A model generated the notes under the pieces. The model saw only the letters and a program-made list of their open reading frames with translations, had not been told where the DNA came from and made no database searches. From NCBI RefSeq assembly GCF_947496995.1, contig NZ_CANMFD010000003.1, forward strand, positions 372,001 through 436,000: a stretch of DNA of 64,000 nucleotides, read 5' to 3'. Made by a program: the position numbers and the translations under genes. The stretch is from an uncultured Roseibium sp. GTDB taxonomy: Bacteria > Pseudomonadota > Alphaproteobacteria > Rhizobiales > Stappiaceae. Shown here piece by piece: positions 8,227 to 16,842 of this stretch. Position 1 is the stretch's first letter. Each line of letters begins with the position of its first letter.

Positions 8227-8890
8227 CGGCATCCAGCTTGTAGCCAAGTCCTCTCTGGGTTTCGATCTTGACCGAGCAGCCGGCAAGTTTCTTGCGCAAC
8301 CTGGCAATATAAAGCTCCAGCGCATTCATGCCGACATCCGTGTCCTGAAAGCTGAAGACACCATCGAACAAACGTTCCTTGCTGACCGTCTTGCCCCGGT
8401 TTCGGACCAGGATTTCCAGGAGCGAGAACTCCCGGCGGGTCAGGTCGATCGGACTGTCGTCCTGCCTGACGACCCGGGCCGAGGCGTTGAAGGTCAGATT
8501 GCCGAGCGTTAGCTCCTCCGCCTTGTCATTCTGTTCCCTGCGATAGAGCGCCCGGATGCGCGCTTCCAGTTCCCTGTGATCGAATGGCTTGACGAGATAG
8601 TCGTCGGCACCGGAGTTCAGCGACGAGACCCGGTCGTCGACGGAAAATTCCGCCGTCAGCATCAGCACCGGCGTGCGGTCGCCGGCCGCCCGCATCTCCT
8701 TCAGGAGCTCCGTTCCGAGCCCGTCCGGCAGATTGATGTCAAGAACGATCACGTCATAACGCTGCACTTCAACACAGGCCCTTGCCTGTTCCAGCGTTTT
8801 GGCCAGGTCGCAGGCGACGCCCGACCTTTCAAGCCGAATCATGATCGCTTCCGCCATGTCGAATGTGTCTTCAACGAGCAAAAGACGCAC
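8219..8890 (-). CDS. tctD: OmpR-family response regulator, TctD type
   Basis: A 223-residue response regulator: receiver domain (residues 1-115) with the acidic pair near LLLVEDT, phospho-acceptor Asp51 in VIVLDINLPDG and the KPF lysine, then a winged-helix DNA-binding domain ending in TQRGLGYKLDADA. I choose the GTG at 8890 because GGGGGAGGA lies seven bases before it and the protein then begins directly at RLLLVED; an ATG at 8917 would add nine residues. It is divergent from tctC, the expected target, and leads the tctD-tctE-binding protein operon. Confidence 0.9.
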   Translation of the reverse strand: MRLLLVEDTFDMAEAIMIRLERSGVACDLAKTLEQARACVEVQRYDVIVLDINLPDGLGTELLKEMRAAGDRTPVLMLTAEFSVDDRVSSLNSGADDYLVKPFDHRELEARIRALYRREQNDKAEELTLGNLTFNASARVVRQDDSPIDLTRREFSLLEILVRNRGKTVSKERLFDGVFSFQDTDVGMNALELYIARLRKKLAGCSVKIETQRGLGYKLDADA

Positions 8891-8955
8891 GGATAAAGTC
8901 CTCCCCCGTTCTGTCATGCCCCGGCTTTCCGCCCCATGCAAGCAATCCTGCACCA

Positions 8956-8973
8956 TGACAGGTTGGTGACAGG
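8956..8973. promoter_or_regulatory. Direct repeat, candidate TctD binding site
   Basis: TGACAGG occurs twice with an 11-bp period (8956-8962 and 8967-8973), the head-to-tail spacing typical of OmpR-family dimers. It lies between the divergent tctD and tctC genes, 106 bp upstream of the tctC ATG. The assignment to TctD is inferred from spacing and position. Confidence 0.5.
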
Positions 8974-9078
8974 GTTCGGCGCTAGGCTCGCTCCACATCC
9001 GCGGGGAGGACCCGCTTGTGCGGTCTCGCGGATATCAAGGGCAACCCAAAAGCCTGGCTCATGTGGAGGAAACACATC

Positions 9079-10068
9079 ATGGCATTCAAATCGACCCGCC
9101 TTCTTCTGGCGGCGGCCTTTCTTGGCGCGTCTGCATTCGGCGTATCCGCAGCCGATTTCAAACCGGAAAATCCGGAATGTATCGCACCGGCTAATCCGGG
9201 CGGCGGCTGGGACTTCACCTGCCGTCAGGTCGGCAAGTCCCTGCAGGACCAGAAACTGCTCGACAGCACGGTACAGGTTGTCAACCTGGCCGGTGGCGGC
9301 GGTGGTGTCGCCTTCGCCGAAGTCGTCAACAAGCGCGATGACGACAACGATCTCATCGTGGCGGCCTCTGCGGCAACCGCAACCCGTCTGGCACAGGGCG
9401 CCTACCCGGGCAACACCATGGACCAGGTCCGCTGGCTTGCTGCCGTGGGTGCGGACTACGGTGTGATCGCCGTTGCCGCCGACAGCCCGGTCAATACGCT
9501 GCCCGAGCTGCTCGACCAGATCAAGAATGATCCGAGCTCGGTGTCCGTTGCAGGCGGCTCCGCCGTCGGCGGCTGGGACCACCTGAAAGTGCTGATCGCG
9601 GCCAACGCCTACGGCATCGATGACGTGCGCTCCGTGAAGTACATCGCCTTCGATGGCGGCGGCGAAGCGGTAACCCAGCTTCTCGCCGGTTCGGTTCAAG
9701 CCTTCACCGGCGATATCTCCGAAGCCAAGGGTTTCGTCGACAGCGGCGACATCAAGGTGATCGCGGTTCTGGCTCCCGAGCGTCTTCCCGGTGAATTCGA
9801 GGTCTTCCCGACCGCGAAAGAACAGGGCATCGACGCCATCGGCGCAAACTGGCGCGGTTTCTATGCACCGGGCAACATGTCGGACGATGCCTATAATGCC
9901 TGGGTCGGCATGATCGGCGATCTTTACGCCAGCGAAGAATGGAAAGGCGTGATGGCCGCCAACGGCCTGGCGCCGCTCGATCTGCAGGGCGAGGAATTCC
10001 AGAAGTTCGTCGCGAACTCTGTCGCCCAGATCCAGAAAATTTCCAAAGAGATCGGCATCATTAAATAA
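9079..10068 (+). CDS. tctC: Tripartite tricarboxylate transporter binding protein TctC
   Basis: A 329-residue periplasmic binding protein with a signal peptide (LLLAAAFLGASAFGVSAAD). NPGGGWDFTCRQVGK matches the PANPGGGWD region of the TctC/Bug family, which binds carboxylates. ATG at 9079 is preceded by GTGGAGGA at 9063-9070 and the signal peptide begins there. It is first in tctCBA and divergent from the two-component genes. The exact substrate (citrate, other tricarboxylates or another organic acid) cannot be read from sequence. Confidence 0.92.
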   Translation: MAFKSTRLLLAAAFLGASAFGVSAADFKPENPECIAPANPGGGWDFTCRQVGKSLQDQKLLDSTVQVVNLAGGGGGVAFAEVVNKRDDDNDLIVAASAATATRLAQGAYPGNTMDQVRWLAAVGADYGVIAVAADSPVNTLPELLDQIKNDPSSVSVAGGSAVGGWDHLKVLIAANAYGIDDVRSVKYIAFDGGGEAVTQLLAGSVQAFTGDISEAKGFVDSGDIKVIAVLAPERLPGEFEVFPTAKEQGIDAIGANWRGFYAPGNMSDDAYNAWVGMIGDLYASEEWKGVMAANGLAPLDLQGEEFQKFVANSVAQIQKISKEIGIIK

Positions 10069-10091
10069 CAGCTGCCCCATCGGTCTCTCGG

Positions 10092-10118
10092 GCGGGGGCG
10101 CATGTCGTGTGCCCCCGC
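10092..10118. other. Hairpin after tctC
   Basis: An 11-bp stem (GCGGGGGCGCA with TGTGCCCCCGC, one G-T pair) with a five-base loop begins 24 bases after the tctC stop. There is no T-run, so it probably stabilises the binding-protein message or partly attenuates tctBA. The remaining 200 bases up to tctB hold no gene I can support. Confidence 0.6.
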
Positions 10119-10331
10119 TCCATTCCCGGCAAGAGCCATCCGCGTATTTTAATGCACCATCCCTGCTTTGAGCCGGGCCCGTGGCCTGGCTTCTCAAGAA
10201 GATGGCAGTGTTGCTTGCCGGCTTTTTCAAGGGCACCGTCGAAGTGCCTAGGGCGTAAACTCATAAATGAAGATGAAATGGTTTCAGGCGTCTGCCGTAC
10301 CCCGGCTGGGACCGCCGTTAGGAAAGTAACA

Positions 10332-10763
10332 ATGAGCGACCGCATTTTTGGCGCGGTCGGGCTGATCCTCGCGCTGGGATATGCCTGGGCCGCACTTATC
10401 ATCGAAGAAAGCTTTCTCTCCGACGCCGTCGGCCCGAAAGCTTTTCCCCTGATCATCGCGGCGGTCCTGGGCCTGTCGTCCCTGGTGATCTTCTTCAAGC
10501 CCGACACCGCGCCGCACTGGCCCGCGCTGCCGCGTCTGATGGAGGTCGGCGCCGCTATCCTGGTGATGGTCCTCTACGCGATCCTGCTTCCGGAGCTCGG
10601 CTTCGTCATCGCCACCGCACTCGCCGCCACCTACCTGACCTGGCGTCTCGGCACCAGACCGCTCTCCTCGGTCGTCTCCGGATGCCTGACATCGCTCGGC
10701 ATCTATGCGGTCTTCCACCTTGTCCTCGGCCTCTCGCTGGCCCGTGGCCCTCTCGGCTTTTAA
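10332..10763 (+). CDS. tctB: Tripartite tricarboxylate transporter small membrane subunit TctB
   Basis: A 143-residue membrane protein with four hydrophobic segments, including GAVGLILALGYAWAAL near the start and the FPLIIAAVLGLSSLVIFF segment preceded by SDAVGPKAFP, a typical TctB signature. ATG at 10332 has AGGAAAG upstream; longer in-frame starts would add a non-hydrophobic leader and are rejected. It lies 12 bases before tctA. Confidence 0.88.
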   Translation: MSDRIFGAVGLILALGYAWAALIIEESFLSDAVGPKAFPLIIAAVLGLSSLVIFFKPDTAPHWPALPRLMEVGAAILVMVLYAILLPELGFVIATALAATYLTWRLGTRPLSSVVSGCLTSLGIYAVFHLVLGLSLARGPLGF

Positions 10764-10775
10764 CGGAGCGCTCCC

Positions 10776-12317
10776 ATGGAAACCCTCTCTTCTCTGGCCG
10801 ACGGCTTCGTGATCGCCCTCACCTGGCAGAACCTGCTACTGGCCCTTCTCGGCTGTTTTCTCGGCACCATGATGGGCGCCCTGCCCGGCCTCGGCCCTTC
10901 CAACGGCGTTGCCATCCTGATCCCCCTGGCCTTCACGCTCGGGCTCGGTGCCACCCCGTCGCTGATCCTTCTGACCTCGGTCTATTACGGCGCCATGTAT
11001 GGTGGCCGCATTTCGTCGATCCTCCTGAACATCCCCGGTGACGAACCGGCGATGATGACCTGCCTCGACGGTTATCCGATGGCCAAGAAGGGCCGCGCGG
11101 GCGAGGCCCTGTCGCTCTCCGGCATCGCCTCCTTCGTCGGCGCGTTTCTGGCGACATGGGGGCTGATCCTGCTGGCACCGCAGCTCGTCAAGATCGCCCT
11201 GCTGTTCGGCCCGGCGGAGTATTTCGCTCTCTTCACCCTGGCCTTTGCGACCCTCGGGGGCGTTGCCTCCACCAATCAGGCCAAGACCGCTTTTGCAGCC
11301 GCGCTCGGCATCGGTCTTGCCACCGTGGGCGTCGATACCCAGACAGGCGTGCCGCGCTTCACCTTCGGCGAAGTGCATCTTTATGACGGCATCGACTTCC
11401 TGGTGGCGATTGTCGGCCTCTTCGCCCTGTCCGAGGTCTTCCTGTTTCTGGAACACCGGCACGGCAACGCCGACGCCAGCGGCCACAAGGTCACCGTCGG
11501 CCGCCTGATGCCGAGCTGGTCCCTGCTCAAGTCCTGCACCCCGACCATGCTGCGCTCGAGCTTCCTCGGCTTCCTCGCCGGCGTTCTGCCCGGCGCGGGC
11601 GCCTCGCTGGGCTCGTTCATTGCCTATACGTTCGAAAAGAAGCTGGTGGACAAGGAAGGCACCTTCGGCACCGGCGATCCGCGCGGCGTCGCGGCGCCCG
11701 AAGCAGGGAACAACGCAGCTGCAGGCGGTGCCCTGGTTCCGATGCTCGCCCTCGGCGTTCCCGGTTCCGGCACCACGGCCGTCCTGCTGGCCGTTCTTCT
11801 GGCCCTCAACATCACCCCCGGCCCGCTGCTCTTCACACAACAGCCGGACGTCGTCTGGGGCCTGATCGCGGCCCTCTTCATCGCCAACGTCATGCTGCTC
11901 CTGATGAACATTCCGATGATCGGCCTGTTCACCCGCGTCCTGCTGATCCCGCCGCGCATCCTGATGCCCATTGTGGCGATGGTCAGCTTCGTCGGGATCT
12001 ACGGGATCTCCGGATCGTCCTTCGACCTTCTGGTGATGGTCGGCTTCGGCGTCCTGGGCTGGGTGTTGCGCAAGCTCGACGTGCCGCTGGTGCCGATCAT
12101 TCTGGGAACCCTGCTCGGCAACGCCATGGAGAACAATCTCCGCCGCGCGATCACCATCGACAACGGCGACTGGTTCGCACTGATCGACAGCCCGCTCTCG
12201 ATCGGTCTGTGGACCCTCGCAGTCATCGGCTTCCTGCTGCCGATCATCTTCGGCAAGGTCGTGAAAGCCCGCATGCGTCACATGGCGAAGGACGAAGAAG
12301 GCTCGACGATCGATTAA
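10776..12317 (+). CDS. tctA: Tripartite tricarboxylate transporter large membrane subunit TctA
   Basis: A 513-residue multi-span permease of the TctA family. The family motif GALPGLGPSNGVAILIPLAF is at residues 33-52, and its inverted-repeat counterpart FLAGVLPGAGASLGSFIAY occurs in the second half. Other signatures are YYGAMYGGRISSILLNIPGD and ALGVPGSGTTAVLLAVLLAL. With TctB and the binding protein TctC it would import a carboxylate using the ion gradient. A strong terminator follows. Confidence 0.93.
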   Translation: METLSSLADGFVIALTWQNLLLALLGCFLGTMMGALPGLGPSNGVAILIPLAFTLGLGATPSLILLTSVYYGAMYGGRISSILLNIPGDEPAMMTCLDGYPMAKKGRAGEALSLSGIASFVGAFLATWGLILLAPQLVKIALLFGPAEYFALFTLAFATLGGVASTNQAKTAFAAALGIGLATVGVDTQTGVPRFTFGEVHLYDGIDFLVAIVGLFALSEVFLFLEHRHGNADASGHKVTVGRLMPSWSLLKSCTPTMLRSSFLGFLAGVLPGAGASLGSFIAYTFEKKLVDKEGTFGTGDPRGVAAPEAGNNAAAGGALVPMLALGVPGSGTTAVLLAVLLALNITPGPLLFTQQPDVVWGLIAALFIANVMLLLMNIPMIGLFTRVLLIPPRILMPIVAMVSFVGIYGISGSSFDLLVMVGFGVLGWVLRKLDVPLVPIILGTLLGNAMENNLRRAITIDNGDWFALIDSPLSIGLWTLAVIGFLLPIIFGKVVKARMRHMAKDEEGSTID

Positions 12318-12339
12318 AGACTTCGACCCGGATCGAAGC

Positions 12340-12374
12340 GCCCGCCAGTCAATGCCGACTGGCGGGCTTTTTTT
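12340..12374 (+). terminator. Rho-independent terminator of tctCBA
   Basis: A perfect 11-bp stem (GCCCGCCAGTC / GACTGGCGGGC) with a six-base loop is followed by seven T residues, 22 bases after the tctA stop. Confidence 0.92.
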
Positions 12375-12547
12375 GTTCAGATCACAGCCAGGCGCGGCCC
12401 GGGGACAGACGCCTTTCCAGCTTGACCGCTCACCTCTTTCTCACAGGATCGTCACCCGCGCCGCCTTCAATTTTATTTCAAAGTGATCGCGATCGGCCCC
12501 ACGTATCGGCAGCTACAGTATTCACTCCCTGAAGAGGTGACGCCGTC

Positions 12548-13060
12548 ATGACTACGATCCCTTCCGAAGCCCGTCTGGCGCGCAGCGTTCCGGCTGTCAA
12601 TTTCAGCACGCTTGGCCTGATGTTCATTTCCGGTTTCTTTGCCACCATTGCCTTTGACCTGTGGGGACAGATCCTCAGTCCCGCACTCGGCTTCGCCACG
12701 CTGTCCCCGCATGGTCTGGCCCGCAGCCTGCTCGGCAGCCTGGGTCTGCCCGCCAGTGATTTTGCCGGCTATTTCGTCCACTTCTATGTCGTCGGCCTGA
12801 TCGGCTATCCCATCGGCTGGCTGTTCGTGTTCGCACCGCTCTGGCAGCGCGTGATCGGCAATACCCACTGGCTGCTGCCCTCCGCAATCTACGGCTTCGG
12901 TCTGTGGGTCTTTGCCATCGGTGGCATCACGACGGTTGCCGGCCTGCCGTTCTTCCTGAACTTCAGCGGCATTACCTGGGTCGCGCTGGTCGGCCACGTG
13001 CTCTATGGCATCGTTCTGGTCGCGGTTCTCAAACTGATCGAGCGTCAACAGAGCGCCTGA
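12548..13060 (+). CDS. Four-span inner-membrane protein, function unknown
   Basis: A 170-residue hydrophobic protein with about four transmembrane segments: residues 20-40 (LGLMFISGFFATIAFDLWGQ), 75-98 (YFVHFYVVGLIGYPIGWLFV), 113-130 and 140-165. A short charged tail ends it. I do not recognise the family. It stands alone between the tctA terminator and a strong hairpin, so it is likely a single-gene unit. The 230-base stretch before it holds no further gene. Confidence 0.75.
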   Translation: MTTIPSEARLARSVPAVNFSTLGLMFISGFFATIAFDLWGQILSPALGFATLSPHGLARSLLGSLGLPASDFAGYFVHFYVVGLIGYPIGWLFVFAPLWQRVIGNTHWLLPSAIYGFGLWVFAIGGITTVAGLPFFLNFSGITWVALVGHVLYGIVLVAVLKLIERQQSA

Positions 13061-13086
13061 TCACCGCGAACAACCTGCTCTCAATC

Positions 13087-13123
13087 GAGACACCCGCCCG
13101 CCCAAGAGGCGGGCGGGTGTCTC
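13087..13123. terminator. Strong hairpin between convergent genes
   Basis: A perfect 16-bp stem (GAGACACCCGCCCGCC with its complement) and a five-base loop lie between the convergent membrane-protein and hydrolase genes. A long T-run is missing on both strands, but position and stability fit a bidirectional terminator. Confidence 0.65.
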
Positions 13124-13177
13124 ATCCCGTGAATACTGTTTTACATTCCTGCGGTCTGGCGAAGACTGCCGGACACG

Positions 13178-14299
13178 TCAGTCGCGCGGGCTCCGCATCC
13201 GGTCAAAGGCTTCCGCGATGTTCCGGTTCAGCTCCGCGTGGATATCGGCGCGCAAACGATGGTTGCCGTCGGAACACAGCTCATCCGTCTCGCCGATGGA
13301 TTTCATGAATTCGGCTGCCCCTTCCGCGCAAACCGGCAGGAAGCTGAAATGCACGGCGTCCTCTATGAAAGTATGGGTCGCATCAGGCGCAAGACCGGCA
13401 AGTCCGTCAGCCTTGACCGAAACCGGCACTGTGTCCGGATTGCCCAGGTTGATGACATGCAGGGAACTGCGGATACCGGCGAAGCTTGCCTCGTCATATG
13501 CCAGGGCGAGAGACGGATCGACGAGTACGGTGGCTCTGACACGCGGGTCGAGATTGGACTGCTCGAACCGTTCCTTGTCGACCGAGCGCAAGTCCAATAC
13601 GTCGACATCGATGGCTTCCCGATTCCTGTAGCCCCTGCCGCCGGCGAACCACACGCAATCCGCCATGTCCGGATAGGTCTCGCAATAGCGGGCATAGGCT
13701 TCGAGATCCGCACGGGCACCGGCAAGTTCCAGCGCCGCCGCGCCCCCGAGAGAGAACCCGAGAACACCTATCCTGTCCGCCGCAATCACCTTGCCCCAGG
13801 CGGGATCGGCCAGCAACGCCGAGATCACGTTCGACAGGTCGTCGGTGCGCTCCCAGAGTTTCGGCGTGTCCTCAGGTGTGGAATCCCCGCTGGTCGTGCC
13901 GGGGTGATTTGGACCGGCGACGACGAACCCCTTCTCGGCGAGCCTCGTTGCCACCCAGCTCATCTTGTGGATCGATGCGCCCGACCCGTGCGAGAAGACG
14001 ATGAGCGGATAGCTGCCCGGCCTGAGCGGCGCATCCGCGAAGGCTTCCGTGCCCTCGAAAATCCTGTCCGCACCGACCGCAACGACCTCGCCGGGGGCAT
14101 CTGCCGGATACCAGACCGTGACATCAAGATCCCCGCCGCGCGCCGGCGACGCTATGCTGATCTGCCTGACACCGACGCCCTTGGCGTGTTCTTGCTCTAC
14201 CCCGTTGGGGGACTTTTTCGGCGCCTCGTTTCCGGCATTGGACTGGGTGGCCAGTCCGGCGGCCAGGATCAACGACCCTAAAATGACTTTGGCTTTCAT
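13178..14299 (-). CDS. Secreted alpha/beta hydrolase (dienelactone hydrolase / PAF-acetylhydrolase-like)
   Basis: A 373-residue predicted exported hydrolase with a signal peptide (VILGSLILAAGLATQSNAG). The nucleophile elbow GFSLGGAAAL contains the catalytic serine; VFSHGSGA forms the oxyanion-loop region, and the DAVHFSF segment near the C-terminus probably supplies the histidine. The layout resembles predicted dienelactone hydrolases and bacterial PAF-acetylhydrolase-like proteins. ATG at 14299 follows GCAGGAGATGTC; longer frames upstream lack the signal peptide. It is divergent from an AraC regulator that may control it. The substrate, some ester, is unknown. Confidence 0.85.
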   Translation of the reverse strand: MKAKVILGSLILAAGLATQSNAGNEAPKKSPNGVEQEHAKGVGVRQISIASPARGGDLDVTVWYPADAPGEVVAVGADRIFEGTEAFADAPLRPGSYPLIVFSHGSGASIHKMSWVATRLAEKGFVVAGPNHPGTTSGDSTPEDTPKLWERTDDLSNVISALLADPAWGKVIAADRIGVLGFSLGGAAALELAGARADLEAYARYCETYPDMADCVWFAGGRGYRNREAIDVDVLDLRSVDKERFEQSNLDPRVRATVLVDPSLALAYDEASFAGIRSSLHVINLGNPDTVPVSVKADGLAGLAPDATHTFIEDAVHFSFLPVCAEGAAEFMKSIGETDELCSDGNHRLRADIHAELNRNIAEAFDRMRSPRD

Positions 14300-14366
14300 G
14301 ACATCTCCTGCAAGTGGTGGTGAACTGCGGACAGTTTTGCTAACGGTTCCACAAAGGGCGTCCTGA

Positions 14367-14395
14367 ATCGCGTTCCAGTCATCCTGGAACGCGAT
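14367..14395. promoter_or_regulatory. Inverted repeat between divergent hydrolase and AraC genes
   Basis: ATCGCGTTCCAG and CTGGAACGCGAT form a perfect 12-bp inverted repeat around TCATC. It lies 68 bp upstream of the hydrolase ATG and 40 bp upstream of the regulator start. It is a candidate operator, or a hairpin in the hydrolase leader if transcription starts further out. Confidence 0.55.
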
Positions 14396-14434
14396 CGAGG
14401 ACGCGCCGCTCACCAGCGCTTCAGGTCCATCGTC

Positions 14435-15478
14435 TTGATATTCGTGCCTCTGCCTTTCGTCTTCGCCCTGCTGCTGTGGTTTCTGTTCGCCTATCTGCTG
14501 CGCAGCAGAGGTGCCTTGTCGACAAAGCCCTTCCTGATGCTGATCGGCCTGTGCGCTATTCAATCCATCGTCATCGGCCTGCGCTGGGGCTATGGCATCG
14601 CCGAGCTGCGCTTTGTCCTTCCTGTCCTGGCAGTCGCACTTCCCCCGCTTATCTACGAGTGCTTTCGGGGTCTGGCGGATGAAGCGCAAACAAGCCGCAT
14701 CCGGCTCGCTGCGGCGCCACTCGCAGCCCTTGCCGTTGTCGTCCTGTTTCTTGTTCAGCCGTTGCTGATCGACATTGCGATCGTCGCTCTTTTTATCGGA
14801 TACGCCCTGGCGCTCCTGAAGCTTGCCCACGCCGGTCCGGACGGTCTCGATCTGGCGCGGCTGGAAAGCGCTGGATCCGCCTACCGGGCGATGATCCTGG
14901 CGGCCGCCTGCCTCTTCCTGTCCGCCTTGTTCGATATCCTGATCCTGCTGGACTTCCAGTGGACCAGCGGAGAGAACGCCGCAATCCTCGTCAGCAACGC
15001 CAATCTGTTCACATTGCTGCTGATCGGACTTGCAGCTTCCGTGGCCGCCCGCAGCCAGACCGGACAGGAAGACCAGACAGGATCCCGAAGCGCGCGCCCC
15101 TCACCCCAGACCGTCTCCACCGCTGAAGATGCCGACATCCTCGAGCGCGTCGACGCCCTGATGCGGGAGGCAAAGCTTTTCAGGGACGAAAACCTGAACC
15201 TTTCGCGGCTGGCACGACGCGCCGGACTGCCCGCCCGGCAGGTCTCCGGCGCGATCAACCGCACCACCGGCGGGAACGTCTCCCGTTACGTGAATGATTT
15301 CCGGATCGGCGAAGTCTGCCGGATACTGACCGAGGAAGACACCACCATCACGGCCGCCATGTATGAGGCCGGTTTTGCGACCAAATCCAACTTCAACAAG
15401 GAGTTCCAGCGCGTCACCGGCCAGAGCCCGGACGCCTGGCGGAAGTCGGCTCGGGCATCGGATGCAGCCGCGACCTGA
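14435..15478 (+). CDS. Membrane-anchored AraC-family transcriptional regulator
   Basis: A 347-residue protein with an N-terminal membrane region (about residues 1-210, some six or seven hydrophobic segments) joined to a C-terminal AraC DNA-binding domain (about 240-340). The second helix-turn-helix reads EAGFATKSNFNKEFQRVTGQ, followed by SPDAWRK. The start is uncertain: TTG at 14435 with CAGG ten bases upstream, or GTG at 14444. It is divergent from a secreted hydrolase gene, which suggests it senses a membrane or periplasmic signal related to that enzyme. Confidence 0.82.
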   Translation: MIFVPLPFVFALLLWFLFAYLLRSRGALSTKPFLMLIGLCAIQSIVIGLRWGYGIAELRFVLPVLAVALPPLIYECFRGLADEAQTSRIRLAAAPLAALAVVVLFLVQPLLIDIAIVALFIGYALALLKLAHAGPDGLDLARLESAGSAYRAMILAAACLFLSALFDILILLDFQWTSGENAAILVSNANLFTLLLIGLAASVAARSQTGQEDQTGSRSARPSPQTVSTAEDADILERVDALMREAKLFRDENLNLSRLARRAGLPARQVSGAINRTTGGNVSRYVNDFRIGEVCRILTEEDTTITAAMYEAGFATKSNFNKEFQRVTGQSPDAWRKSARASDAAAT

Positions 15479-15525
15479 CACTGAAGTCTGATCAAGCACC
15501 CCGCGCCCGTCCTGCAGTCACAGCC

Positions 15526-15560
15526 AAAAAAATCCCGGCTCAGGCAATACCTGGCCGGGA
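15526..15560 (-). terminator. Rho-independent terminator of the Fe-alcohol dehydrogenase gene
   Basis: Read on the minus strand, a hairpin of TCCCGGC/GCCGGGA with an inner CAGG/CCTG stem and one bulged base is followed by T7 after one A. It lies 27 bases past the dehydrogenase stop. Confidence 0.85.
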
Positions 15561-15586
15561 CTGTTCTTGAGCACCTGGTGCGGTAA

Positions 15587-16750
15587 TCAGACCGTGCCGC
15601 TTTGCGCCTTGTCGAAGATTTCCAGCGCGCCATCCTTTGTCAGCGGAACCGGGTTGCCGCCGGCAGTCGGGTCGACAATGGCCATCTCGGCTATCAGGTC
15701 ACGTTTGCTGTCGTCCACCTTGAGACCGGCCAGCGTATGCGGCACACCGAGGTCCTCGCGCAGTTTCAGGACGGTCTCCAGAACACCCTGGTAACCACCC
15801 GCAATTCCGAGAAACCCGGCAAGCCGCTCGAACTTCTGCTCGATGGCCGGACGGTTGAACTGCAGCACATAGGGCATGAACACAGCGTTGGTCATGCCGT
15901 GATGGGTGTCATAGAGCGCACCGACCGGGTGCGACAGCGAATGGATCGCACCCAGGCCCTTCTGGAAGGCGACCGCGCCCATGGCGGCCGCACTCATCAG
16001 GTGGCCCCGCGCTTCCAGGTCAGCGCCGTCGGCAACAACCTTCGGAAGGTTTTCCAGAACCAGCCGGATGCCTTCCAGCGCGATGCCCTCGGACATCGGG
16101 TGATACATCGGTGCGGAATAGGCCTCCAGGCAGTGGGCCAGAGCGTCCATACCCGTACCGACGGTGATGAAGCGCGGCATGCCGACCGTCAGTTCCGGGT
16201 CGCAGATGACGGTGGCCGGCAGCATCTTCGGATGAAAGATCACCTTCTTGGTGTGGGTCGCCTCGTTGGTGACGACGCCTGCCCTTCCGACTTCCGACCC
16301 GGTGCCCGCCGTTGTCGGCACCGCGACGATCGGCGCGATACCGGCCGGATCGGCCCGGGACCACCAGTCGCCAATATCCTCGAAATCCCAGATCGGCCGG
16401 CTCTGCCCGGACATGAAGGCAATCAGCTTGCCCGCATCGAGCCCCGAGCCACCGCCAAACGCAATCACACCATCATGGCCACCGGCCTTGTAGGCCGCGA
16501 CCCCGGCGGAAATATTGCTGTCGACCGGGTTCGGTTTGACGTCTGAAAAGACCGCGGCCTTGAGGCCCGCTGCTTCAAGGCTCGCAATCGCCTCGGCGAC
16601 CATCGGCAGGGCGGCAAGCCCCGGATCGGTGACCAGCAGCGGATTGGCCATGCCTGCGGCCTTGACTGCGTCGGGCAGTTCCCTGATGCGGCCGGCGCCG
16701 AAACGGACGGAGGTGGGGTAGGACCAGTTGACGGAAGGAAGTGCGCTCAT
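15587..16750 (-). CDS. Iron-containing alcohol dehydrogenase
   Basis: A 387-residue group III (Fe-dependent) alcohol dehydrogenase. The NAD-binding GGGSGLDAGK motif is at about residues 97-106, and the metal region has GTGMDALAHCLEAY and the later His residues in HSLSHPVGALYDTHHG. It interconverts an alcohol and an aldehyde. It is the last gene of the island that also encodes an aldehyde dehydrogenase and a glutamine-synthetase-like ligase; a pair of palindromic repeats separates it from the aldehyde dehydrogenase. A role in oxidising an amino-alcohol-derived group is inferred from context. Confidence 0.88.
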   Translation of the reverse strand: MSALPSVNWSYPTSVRFGAGRIRELPDAVKAAGMANPLLVTDPGLAALPMVAEAIASLEAAGLKAAVFSDVKPNPVDSNISAGVAAYKAGGHDGVIAFGGGSGLDAGKLIAFMSGQSRPIWDFEDIGDWWSRADPAGIAPIVAVPTTAGTGSEVGRAGVVTNEATHTKKVIFHPKMLPATVICDPELTVGMPRFITVGTGMDALAHCLEAYSAPMYHPMSEGIALEGIRLVLENLPKVVADGADLEARGHLMSAAAMGAVAFQKGLGAIHSLSHPVGALYDTHHGMTNAVFMPYVLQFNRPAIEQKFERLAGFLGIAGGYQGVLETVLKLREDLGVPHTLAGLKVDDSKRDLIAEMAIVDPTAGGNPVPLTKDGALEIFDKAQSGTV

Positions 16751-16842
16751 GTGTGTCTCGTGGGTTGAACGTTTGTAAGCAGAACTGGGCCTTTCCCAGT
16801 CAATTCGTCAGTTTTCTGCACCGCGTTCCGGCAAACACCCCC

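Noticed and set aside
10240..10300. The CCTAGGGCGTAAACTCATAAAT stretch (given here in part) before tctB as an insertion-sequence remnant
   Set aside because: It looked reminiscent of sequence seen beside insertion elements, but there is no transposase fragment, terminal repeat or target duplication to support it.
10836..12281. A 481-codon minus-strand frame over tctA
   Set aside because: Extremely polar Gln/Asp/Glu/Arg-rich product mirroring a membrane protein; an antisense artefact.
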